A stretch of DNA of 14,081 bases from positions 1 to 14,081 of the forward strand of contig JAEXPS010000029.1 in the NCBI GenBank assembly GCA_023438885.1, given 5' to 3'. This document shows, in pieces, positions 1 through 5,403 of this stretch. A program made the position numbers and the translations under genes. Under the pieces are notes generated by a model, which did no database searches, had not been told where the DNA came from, and saw only the letters and a program-made list of their open reading frames with translations. How positions within the stretch are numbered: position 1 is the stretch's first letter; each line of letters opens with the position of its first letter. The stretch is from Actinomycetes bacterium (GTDB lineage Bacteria > Actinomycetota > Actinomycetes > Actinomycetales > Cellulomonadaceae).

Positions 1-978
1 GGCCGGGCGGGGCCGCCCCCCCCCCCCCGCCCGCCCCGGGCGGGGCCGCGGGGCCAGGACTCCGGCCAGCAGCACCGACGACTTGCCCGACCCCGAGGGG
101 CCCGAGATCGCCACCACCGCGCCGGGACGGGCCCGCTCGACGAGCTGGTCCACGTCGACCTCACGCCCGAAGAACAGCTCGGCGTCGTCCGGCCCGAACG
201 CGTCGAGTCCGCGGTAGGGGCACTCGGGGGAGACCGTCCGCATCGGGCGTGTCGGGAGCAGCGCCGGGTCCTGGCGCAGCACGGCGGTCTCCAGGTCGGT
301 CAGCCGCCGGCCGGGGTCGATCCCGAGCTCGTCGGCCAGCGTGCGTCGCGCCGTCCGCAGCAGTGCCAGCGCCTCGGCCTGCCTGTCGGACTGGTACGTC
401 GCCAGCGCGAGGATCGCCCAGCGGTCCTCGCGCAAGGGGTTCTCGCGCACCAGCCGCTCGGCCTCGGGCGCCACGGCGCGGTGGTCGCCGACTCGCAGCC
501 GGGCGTCGAGCAGCTCCTCCTCGGCGCTGCGGCGGATCTCGTCGAGCCGCATCGCCTCGACCACTCCCGGCTGCCAGCCGGACAGGTCGGGGTACGCGTT
601 GCCTCGCCACATCGCCAGGGCGCGCTGGTACCCGTCGATCGCGCGGTCGTCCTCCCCGCGCAGCGCGTGCTGGCGGGCCGTCGAGACCAGCCGCGCGAAC
701 TGCGTGGCGTCGATCGCGTCGGCGTCCAGGCCCAGCCGGTACTCCGAACCGAGCGTCGTCACCGCCTCGCGACCCAGGCGTTGGCGGATCCGCGCGATCG
801 ACGTGCGGACCTGCTGGCCCCAGGTGGACGGCATCGACTCGCCCCAGTAGGCCTCCGCGAGCTCGGCGGCGCTCAGCGACCCCCGCGCGCGCACGACGAG
901 CGCGGAGAGGATCACGCGCTCCCGCGGGCTGAGCGGTGCGGTGCCGGTGTCCAAAGGACCGAGCACCCGGATGGCCAT
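1..978 (-). CDS. AfsR/SARP-type regulator (BTAD plus nSTAND1 ATPase), C-terminus cut by window edge
   Basis: This is a transcriptional activator of the SARP class carrying a STAND ATPase. I read 326 residues from ATG 978 with an open frame to base 1. Residues about 15-88 are an OmpR-like winged helix ending in LGSEYRLGLD. Residues about 90-240 are the all-helical bacterial transcriptional activation domain (BTAD), with the typical stretch LADELGIDPGRRLTDLE. Residues 254-271 (CPYRGLDAF then ELFFGRE) are the usual lead into an nSTAND1 NTPase, and GPSGSGKS at 293-300 is its Walker A. The rest of the ATPase and any repeat domain lie outside the window. ATG 978 is chosen because MAIRVLGPLD is the family's normal opening, although no clear ribosome site precedes it and a 6-bp hairpin (980-994) abuts the ATG. 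The last residues are low-complexity Arg/Pro/Gly encoded by pure G+C and may be unreliable. The target is probably the divergent gene at 1118. Confidence 0.88.
   Translation of the reverse strand, partial: MAIRVLGPLDTGTAPLSPRERVILSALVVRARGSLSAAELAEAYWGESMPSTWGQQVRTSIARIRQRLGREAVTTLGSEYRLGLDADAIDATQFARLVSTARQHALRGEDDRAIDGYQRALAMWRGNAYPDLSGWQPGVVEAMRLDEIRRSAEEELLDARLRVGDHRAVAPEAERLVRENPLREDRWAILALATYQSDRQAEALALLRTARRTLADELGIDPGRRLTDLETAVLRQDPALLPTRPMRTVSPECPYRGLDAFGPDDAELFFGREVDVDQLVERARPGAVVAISGPSGSGKSSVLLAGVLAPRPRPGRAGGGGRPRPA
3..49. repeat. C13 homopolymer flanked by a 14-bp direct repeat
   Basis: Bases 16-28 are thirteen consecutive C. The same 14-mer, CCGGGCGGGGCCGC, occurs at 3-16 and 36-49, a 33-bp spacing that keeps the reading frame. 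Bases 1-55 contain no A or T. The tract lies within the nSTAND1 ATPase coding sequence, just past Walker A. It could be a slippage-prone site or a sequencing or assembly artefact at a contig end. Confidence 0.8.
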
Positions 979-1026
979 ACGGCAGCGTCTGCCGCCCCGG
1001 TCCGACGGAGCAACCGGGCAAACCCT

Positions 1027-1070
1027 GACGAGTACAGGACGAGTACAGGGCGAGAAGTCGGCGAGTACGG
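1027..1070 (+). promoter_or_regulatory. Candidate SARP operator: four heptamers at 11-bp pitch
   Basis: Heptamers CGAGTAC (1029-1035), CGAGTAC (1040-1046), CGAGAAG (1051-1057) and CGAGTAC (1062-1068) recur exactly every 11 bp. The first two full 11-mers, GACGAGTACAG, are identical. SARP regulators are known to bind direct heptamer repeats resembling TCGAGNN spaced by 11 or 22 bp, one helical turn or two. The array sits in the divergent gap between a SARP-type gene and a small gene, and the CGAG orientation points at the small gene. I see no convincing -10 hexamer immediately downstream, so the exact promoter is unresolved. Confidence 0.65.
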
Positions 1071-1117
1071 GGTCTGCGGAACGTGGAGGCATCACTGACT
1101 CCCCGAAGGAGCTCGCC

Positions 1118-1453
1118 ATGAACCACGACACCTACACCGCGTACCGCCTCGGCCAGCAGCAGGCCGCCCGGCTCGACCGCGAGAACGAAAGGCTCAGGCA
1201 GATCGGCGAGTCGCAGGGGCGCCCGCCGGCCGCCGAGCCCGCCTCCTCACGCCTGTCCGCACGGCTGCGCGGCAGCCTCGCCTCACCGCTCGGCACGCTG
1301 CGGTGGCACGGGACGAGGTCAGCGTCCCTGGCGTTGCTCGCCCTGCTGCTTCTCGGTGCTCCGGCATCGGGCGCCCCGGCGAGCGACCCCGGCTCGCCGT
1401 GCGCCTCGTCGAGCACCCCCCTGCGGCCGCCCGCACTGCCGAGGTGCTTCTAG
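1118..1453 (+). CDS. Small protein divergent from the SARP-type regulator, function unknown
   Basis: The 111-residue product is not one I can assign to a family. ATG 1118 has a good ribosome site, GAAGGA at 1105-1110, seven bases upstream. Residues 1-35 are polar and probably helical (MNHDTYTAYRLGQQQAARLD, then RENERLRQIGES). They recall short basic proteins often found beside BTAD regulators. Residues about 36-70 are Pro/Arg-rich. Residues about 76-94 include a hydrophobic run, LALLALLLLGAPASGAPA, that could be one membrane segment, and the tail is Pro/Ser-rich with two Cys. Third-position GC falls in the last third and another frame stays open to 1494, so the C-terminus may be frameshifted or non-conserved. 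The upstream heptamer array suggests it is the regulator's target. The N-terminal half is well supported, the C-terminal half less so. Confidence 0.6.
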   Translation: MNHDTYTAYRLGQQQAARLDRENERLRQIGESQGRPPAAEPASSRLSARLRGSLASPLGTLRWHGTRSASLALLALLLLGAPASGAPASDPGSPCASSSTPLRPPALPRCF

Positions 1454-1462
1454 CGGCCTCGC

Positions 1463-1492
1463 GGATGAACACGATGTGGATGAACACGATGT
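1463..1492 (+). repeat. Perfect 15-bp tandem duplication
   Basis: GGATGAACACGATGT is present twice head to tail (1463-1477 and 1478-1492), ten bases after the stop of the small gene. It is AT-richer than its surroundings. I see no coding role for it. It looks like a recent slippage duplication. Confidence 0.85.
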
Positions 1493-1523
1493 GACGGCGC
1501 GCGTGTCGGCGCCGGCGCGGGCG

Positions 1524-1548
1524 ACGTCCGGAGTTACCGTCCGGACGT
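1524..1548. other. Inverted repeat between the small gene and phoH2
   Basis: Perfect 8-bp arms, ACGTCCGG (1524-1531) and CCGGACGT (1541-1548), flank a 9-base spacer. GTCCGGA also occurs directly repeated at 1526-1532 and 1539-1545. No T-tract follows. It could terminate transcription of the small gene, or be a dimeric-protein operator ahead of the phoH2 transcript. The sequence alone does not decide. Confidence 0.45.
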
Positions 1549-1586
1549 AGAGGGGTGGCGCCCGCCGCCCCCCGGGAGGCCAGCCC

Positions 1587-1709
1587 ATGGAGCATCCGCT
1601 CCGGACGGGAGGGGCCGCCCGGCCCCCTCGCTGGGCCGGCCGACCGCAGCCCGCCACCGAGCGCCGAACGCGACCTTTCGTCGGCGCGAGGTGCCCGGAA
1701 CGGCGCTGA
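1587..1709 (+). CDS. Candidate 40-residue upstream ORF ahead of phoH2
   Basis: ATG 1587 follows a strong ribosome site, GGGAGG at 1574-1579, by seven bases. It opens a 40-codon frame ending in TGA at 1707-1709, 20 bp before the phoH2 GTG. The peptide is Arg/Pro-rich (it begins MEHPLRTGGAARPPRWAG and ends RCPERR), with no recognisable domain. Its stop codon lies in the loop of a hairpin next to the phoH2 ribosome site, so translating it could affect phoH2 translation. Mycobacterial phoH2 is preceded by a small antitoxin gene (phoAT), and this ORF occupies a similar place. I see no sequence reason to call it a homologue. In DNA this GC-rich a 40-codon frame may be chance. Confidence 0.3.
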   Translation: MEHPLRTGGAARPPRWAGRPQPATERRTRPFVGARCPERR

Positions 1710-1723
1710 GCGCCGGAGGGGAG
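1661..1723 (+). promoter_or_regulatory. phoH2 leader with four mutually complementary segments and its ribosome site
   Basis: Segment 1 (GCGCCGA, 1661-1667) pairs with segment 2 (TCGGCGC, 1681-1687). Segment 3 (CGGCGC, 1701-1706) pairs with segment 4 (GCGCCG, 1710-1715). Segments 2 and 3 share CGGCGC, so pairings 1:3 and 2:4 are also possible. The ribosome site GGAGGGGAG (1715-1723) begins at the last base of segment 4. The layout resembles a translational attenuator, but short GC-only arms arise easily in this genome. Confidence 0.3.
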
Positions 1724-1729
1724 CCTGCC

Positions 1730-3082
1730 GTGGTCCCGGTCCAGGTCGTCGAAGAGACCAAGCGCACCCACGTGCTCGACACCTCGGTACTGCTCTCCGA
1801 TCCGAAGGCCATCGCCCGTTTCGCCGAGCACGACGTGGTGCTGCCCGTGGTGGTGATCACCGAGCTCGAGGCCAAGCGTCACCACGCCGAGCTGGGCTAC
1901 TTCGCCCGGACGGCACTGCGCACGCTCGACGACCTGCGGGTCAAGCACGGCCGGCTGGACGCTCCGGTTCCGGTGAACGACGCCGGGGGCACCTTGCGCG
2001 TGGAGCTCAACCACGTGGACCCCTCGGTGCTGCCGTCCGGCTTCCGCCTGGGCGACAACGACAGCCGCATCCTCGCCGTCGCGGCGAACCTCGCCGCCGA
2101 GGGTCACGACGTCACCGTCGTCTCGAAGGACCTGCCGATGCGGGTGAAGGCCTCGGCCGTCGGCCTGCGGGCGGAGGAGTACCGCCACGAGCAGAGCATC
2201 GACTCCGGCTGGACCGGGATGGACGCCCTCGACGTCTCCGAGGAGCAGCTCTCGCGCCTCTACGAGGGGGAGCAGGTGCCGCTCGCGGAGGTCGACCTCA
2301 CCGCCGGGCTGGTGCCCGGGGACGCCCCGCGTGACCTGCCGTGCCACACGGGCCTGGTGCTGCACAGCTCGCGCGGCTCGGCGCTCGGCCGGGTGACGGC
2401 GGACAAGCACGTCACGCTGGTGCGCGGCGACCTGGACGTCTTCGGGCTGAAGGGGCGCTCGGCGGAGCAGCGCATCGCGATCGACCTGCTGCTCGACGAG
2501 GAGATCGGCATCGTGTCCCTCGGCGGGCGGGCCGGGACCGGCAAGTCGGCCCTGGCACTGTGCGCCGGGCTGGAGGCCGTGCTCGAGCGGCGCCAGCACC
2601 GCAAGGTGATGGTGTTCCGGCCGCTCTACGCCGTCGGCGGGCAGGAGCTGGGCTACCTGCCCGGCAGCGAGGCCGAGAAGATGAACCCCTGGGCGGAGGC
2701 GGTGTTCGACACCGTGTCCTCCGTGGTGCGCCGCGAGGTGGTCGAGGAGGTCCTCGACCGCGACATGCTCGAGGTGCTGCCGCTGACCCACATCCGCGGG
2801 CGGTCCCTCCACGACGCGTTCGTCATCGTCGACGAGGCCCAGTCGCTCGAGCGCAACGTGCTGCTCACCGTGCTGTCCCGCATCGGGCAGTCGTCGCGCG
2901 TGGTGCTGACGCACGACGTCGCGCAGCGCGACAACCTCCGCGTCGGCCGGCACGACGGTGTCGCCGCCGTGATCGAGGCGCTCAAGGGCCACCCCCTGTT
3001 CGCGCACGTGACGCTGACCCGCTCCGAACGGTCACCTGTCGCGGCGCTCGTCACCGAGCTGCTGGAGGGCATCGAGTCCTGA
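1730..3082 (+). CDS. phoH2: PhoH2-type protein: PIN ribonuclease domain fused to PhoH ATPase
   Basis: The 450-residue cytoplasmic protein couples a PIN nuclease to a PhoH P-loop ATPase. Characterised mycobacterial PhoH2 proteins unwind and cleave RNA using ATP. The PIN domain spans about residues 12-145, with acidic residues at the expected places: D17 (VLDTSVLL), E45 (ITELEAK), D109/D111 (LGDNDSR) and D134 (SKDLPM). The PhoH domain covers about 235-445, with Walker A GRAGTGKS at 266-273 and Walker B VIVDEAQ at 365-371. It also has the typical FRPLYAVGGQELGYLPG and KMNPWAEAVFD blocks. GTG 1730 is preferred over in-frame GTG 1691 because GGAGGGGAG (1715-1723) lies six bases upstream and the protein then begins just before the PIN domain. 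All core motifs are intact. In mycobacteria and streptomycetes phoH is also found near fumC. Confidence 0.95.
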   Translation: MVPVQVVEETKRTHVLDTSVLLSDPKAIARFAEHDVVLPVVVITELEAKRHHAELGYFARTALRTLDDLRVKHGRLDAPVPVNDAGGTLRVELNHVDPSVLPSGFRLGDNDSRILAVAANLAAEGHDVTVVSKDLPMRVKASAVGLRAEEYRHEQSIDSGWTGMDALDVSEEQLSRLYEGEQVPLAEVDLTAGLVPGDAPRDLPCHTGLVLHSSRGSALGRVTADKHVTLVRGDLDVFGLKGRSAEQRIAIDLLLDEEIGIVSLGGRAGTGKSALALCAGLEAVLERRQHRKVMVFRPLYAVGGQELGYLPGSEAEKMNPWAEAVFDTVSSVVRREVVEEVLDRDMLEVLPLTHIRGRSLHDAFVIVDEAQSLERNVLLTVLSRIGQSSRVVLTHDVAQRDNLRVGRHDGVAAVIEALKGHPLFAHVTLTRSERSPVAALVTELLEGIES

Positions 3083-3150
3083 GGGTCGGCCGGGCGGGCT
3101 CGGGGTCCCTTTCCGGGTGATACCCGATCCCTCCGGGCCGGTCTGCTGGC

Positions 3151-3156
3151 TACGGT
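3151..3156 (+). promoter_or_regulatory. Possible -10 element for the TM2 gene
   Basis: TACGGT in the context GGCTACGGTGGGCG fits the actinobacterial TANNNT -10 pattern and would place a start site near 3164, leaving a leader of about 44 bases. I see no matching -35 hexamer. The ribosome site of the gene is CGGAGA at 3197-3202. Confidence 0.3.
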
Positions 3157-3207
3157 GGGCGACGAACCGCGTCACGACCGTGGCGCACCGTCCCATCGGA
3201 GACCCCT

Positions 3208-3528
3208 GTGTCCGTCCCTGGTGCCACCCCGCCCAGCCCCGAGCAGATGCCGTACCCGCCGGCGGCCGCCCCCTACCCGTATACGGCCGCGCCGCCGTAC
3301 GTCCGGTACGCCAGCCCGAGGAACCTGCTCGCGGCCACGCTGCTGTGCTTCTTCCTCGGCGGGCTCGGCGTGCACCGGTTCTACGTCGGCAAGGTGGGCA
3401 CCGGCATCCTCATGCTGCTGACGGCCGGCGGCTTCGGCGTCTGGTGGCTGATCGACTTCGTCATGCTGCTCTGCCAGGCGTTCAAGGACAGCGAGGGCTA
3501 CACGCTGCGCTGGGACACCGTTCACTAG
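3208..3528 (+). CDS. TM2-domain membrane protein
   Basis: The 106-residue protein has a cytoplasmic-looking Pro/Tyr/Ala-rich N-terminus (residues 8-34, repeats such as PYPPAAAPYPY) followed by a TM2 domain. The domain contains two predicted helices, about 39-55 and 63-90, joined by the family hallmark LGGLGVHRFYVGK (residues 50-62). A second hallmark is GGFGVWWLIDFVMLL, with Asp83 in helix 2. TM2 proteins are small integral membrane proteins of unsettled function, often fused to other domains. This one carries only the disordered Pro-rich tail. GTG 3208 is supported by CGGAGA five bases upstream and lies 125 bp after phoH2. A hairpin 16 bp past the stop suggests the transcript ends here. Confidence 0.9.
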   Translation: MSVPGATPPSPEQMPYPPAAAPYPYTAAPPYVRYASPRNLLAATLLCFFLGGLGVHRFYVGKVGTGILMLLTAGGFGVWWLIDFVMLLCQAFKDSEGYTLRWDTVH

Positions 3529-3543
3529 GTCGCGCCCGCCGAA

Positions 3544-3572
3544 CGACGACGCGGTCGAGGGCCGCCTCGTCG
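3544..3572 (+). terminator. Hairpin terminator candidate after the TM2 gene
   Basis: Arms CGACGACGCGG (3544-3554) and CCGCCTCGTCG (3562-3572) pair with one mismatch around a 7-base loop, starting 15 bases after the TM2 stop codon. There is no T-tract, which is common for actinobacterial terminators. It separates the TM2 gene from the exporter gene. Confidence 0.5.
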
Positions 3573-3675
3573 GGTGCCCGGAATCGTCGGGCCGTGTCTC
3601 GGTGTTGCTACCCGAGGGTGCGGTGCGCGTCAGCGTCCTGCCCTCGGCTCCAGCCACACCGAGGAAGGCTCCTTG

Positions 3676-5334
3676 ATGTCCTCCAGCACAGCGCCGCGCG
3701 CGCTCGTCGACCTGTCCGGACGGAGCCCGTGGTCGGTGCTGCCGCCCCTCTGCCTCGGCTTCTTCATGATCATGATCGACATGACGATCGTGAACATCGC
3801 CGTGCCGACCCTGGTGCGCGAGTTCGGCGCGTCGATCGTCTCCGTCGGGTGGGTGAACTCCGCCTACCTGCTGACGTTCGCGGTGCTGCTGCTGGTGACG
3901 GGACGGTTGGGCGACAGGTTCGGCCCCAAGCCGGTGTTCGTGGCGGGGCTGGTCGTCTTCACCCTCGCCTCCGCCGGGTGCGGCCTGGCGCCGACGATCG
4001 GATGGCTCATCGCCGCCCGCGCCGTCCAGGGCGTCGGTGGCGCGCTGATGACGCCGCAGACGATGGCGATGATCACGCGCGTGTTCCCGGCGCACAGCCG
4101 CGGCGCGGCACTCGGCATCTGGGGCTCGGTCGCCGGTGTCGCGACCATCACCGGCCCGCTGCTGGGCGGCCTGCTGGTGGAGACCGCCGGATGGGAATGG
4201 ATCTTCTTCGTCAACCTGCCGGTCGGCGTCCTCGCCCTCGTCCTCGCGTTGCGGGCGCTGCCGCGCCTGGACACCCACTCGCGTCAGTTCGACGTGCTCG
4301 GGATGGTGCTGAGCATCACCGGGCTCTTCCTCCTGGTGTTCGGACTCCAGGAGGGGTCCACCTACGACTGGGGCACCATCCGCGGGCCGATCACCGTGTG
4401 GGAGGTGATCGCCACCGGCGTCGTGGTGCTCCTGCTGTTCGGTTGGCTCCAGGTACGCCGTGGGGACGACGCGCTGCTCCCCATGCGCCTGTTCCGCAAC
4501 CGCAACTTCCTGCTGGCGAACGCGGGAGGTGCCTCGCTCGGGTTCGCGATGATCGGCATCTTCTTCCCGTTCACGCTGTTCCTGCAGGAGATCGTCGGGC
4601 TCTCCCCGATCCGCGCGGCGCTCGTCAGCCTGCCGGGCTCGTTGCTGTCCGGGATCATCGCGCCGATGGCCGGGCGGCTCTCCGACCGGGTGCCGCCCAA
4701 GTGGATCGTCGCCTTCGGGTTCACCGCCTTCACGCTCGCCGTGGCGTGGCTGGCGCTGTGGATCGACGCCGACGCCTCGCCCTGGCGGCTGCTGGCGCCG
4801 ATGGCGCTGTTCGGGGTCGGCACCGGCACCGTGTTCTCGCCGCTGGGCAACCTCGCGACGTCCGGGCTGGACCATCGGACCGCGGGTGCCGGCGCGGGGG
4901 CGTTCAACACGAACCGGCAGGTCGGCAGCGTGATCGGGTCGGCCGCGATCGTCGCTCTGCTGACGTCCCGGCTGGGCCAGGAGATCCCGGCGGCCGCAGC
5001 GACGGCCGCCGCGGGGCTGCCGGAGCCGGTGCGCCAGCGGTTCCTCGATGCGATGTCGTCGGCCTCGGTGGCGGACTTCCAGGGAGGCGGGGCGCTCCAG
5101 CTGCCGCCCGGCGTGCCGGCGGACGTCGCGGATCAGGTGCAGGCGGCCGCGGTGCAGGCGGTCCACACCGGGTTCGCGACGTCGGTGTCGCAGACGCTGC
5201 TGCTGGCCGCCGCCGTGTTCGTCGTCGGCCTGATCACGACGCTGGCGATGCACGCCACCAGGCCGCACCAGCACGCGCCGGCGGCGCAGGGCGCGTCCGC
5301 GGCACCGGTCGCGGCGGGCGCCGCGGAGTTCTAG
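3676..5334 (+). CDS. DHA2-family (14-helix) MFS multidrug exporter
   Basis: The 552-residue protein is a proton-coupled drug:H+ antiporter of the EmrB/QacA type. Helix 1 carries MIMIDMTIVN with Asp35, the DHA2 signature. MFS motif A is GRLGDRFGPKPVF (residues 76-88). Arg115 in ARAVQGVGGALMTP matches motif B. The antiporter motif C is GIWGSVAGVATITGPLLGG (147-165). Length and hydrophobic pattern fit 14 helices, with the usual large Ala/Gln-rich extracytoplasmic loop (about 455-510) before the last helix. ATG 3676 is chosen over the upstream in-frame start at 3574 because GAGGAAGG (3661-3668) lies seven bases before it and the signature helix follows normally. Substrate cannot be inferred. No TetR or MarR regulator lies alongside, which is unusual for this class and leaves regulation unknown. 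Confidence 0.93.
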   Translation: MSSSTAPRALVDLSGRSPWSVLPPLCLGFFMIMIDMTIVNIAVPTLVREFGASIVSVGWVNSAYLLTFAVLLLVTGRLGDRFGPKPVFVAGLVVFTLASAGCGLAPTIGWLIAARAVQGVGGALMTPQTMAMITRVFPAHSRGAALGIWGSVAGVATITGPLLGGLLVETAGWEWIFFVNLPVGVLALVLALRALPRLDTHSRQFDVLGMVLSITGLFLLVFGLQEGSTYDWGTIRGPITVWEVIATGVVVLLLFGWLQVRRGDDALLPMRLFRNRNFLLANAGGASLGFAMIGIFFPFTLFLQEIVGLSPIRAALVSLPGSLLSGIIAPMAGRLSDRVPPKWIVAFGFTAFTLAVAWLALWIDADASPWRLLAPMALFGVGTGTVFSPLGNLATSGLDHRTAGAGAGAFNTNRQVGSVIGSAAIVALLTSRLGQEIPAAAATAAAGLPEPVRQRFLDAMSSASVADFQGGGALQLPPGVPADVADQVQAAAVQAVHTGFATSVSQTLLLAAAVFVVGLITTLAMHATRPHQHAPAAQGASAAPVAAGAAEF

Positions 5335-5350
5335 CCCGGGCACGACGAGG

Positions 5351-5374
5351 CCGGCGCCCCCAGCCACACGCCGG
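5351..5374 (+). terminator. Weak hairpin after the exporter gene
   Basis: CCGGCG (5351-5356) and CGCCGG (5369-5374) flank a 12-base C-rich loop, 16 bases after the exporter stop codon. There is no T-tract. It may end the exporter transcript just before the next promoter. Confidence 0.3.
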
Positions 5375-5390
5375 AGTCGGTGGGGCTCGG

Positions 5391-5396
5391 TAGCGT
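5391..5396 (+). promoter_or_regulatory. -10 element for a leaderless transglutaminase transcript
   Basis: TAGCGT (TANNNT) ends exactly seven bases before GTG 5404, so transcription would start at or next to the G of the start codon. No ribosome site is present before GTG 5404, and no good -35 is visible. The same spacing occurs before ispH. Confidence 0.5.
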
Positions 5397-5403
5397 CGGG
5401 CGG

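Noticed and set aside
1027..1070. CRISPR-like reading of the 11-bp repeats
   Set aside because: Units are contiguous with a 7-bp core and no spacers, so this is an operator-type array and not a CRISPR.
161..1126. 321-codon minus-strand frame over the SARP-type gene
   Set aside because: It is in a different frame from the winged-helix/BTAD/Walker A reading, which contains all the motifs.
1319..3007. 562-codon open frame antisense to phoH2
   Set aside because: Low-complexity His/Asp/Val/Arg product with no family motif. The plus-strand PIN-PhoH protein explains the region fully.
3117..5393. 758-codon plus-strand frame across the TM2 and exporter genes
   Set aside because: Arg/Ala/Gly/Pro repeat-like translation in the wrong frame of two well supported genes.
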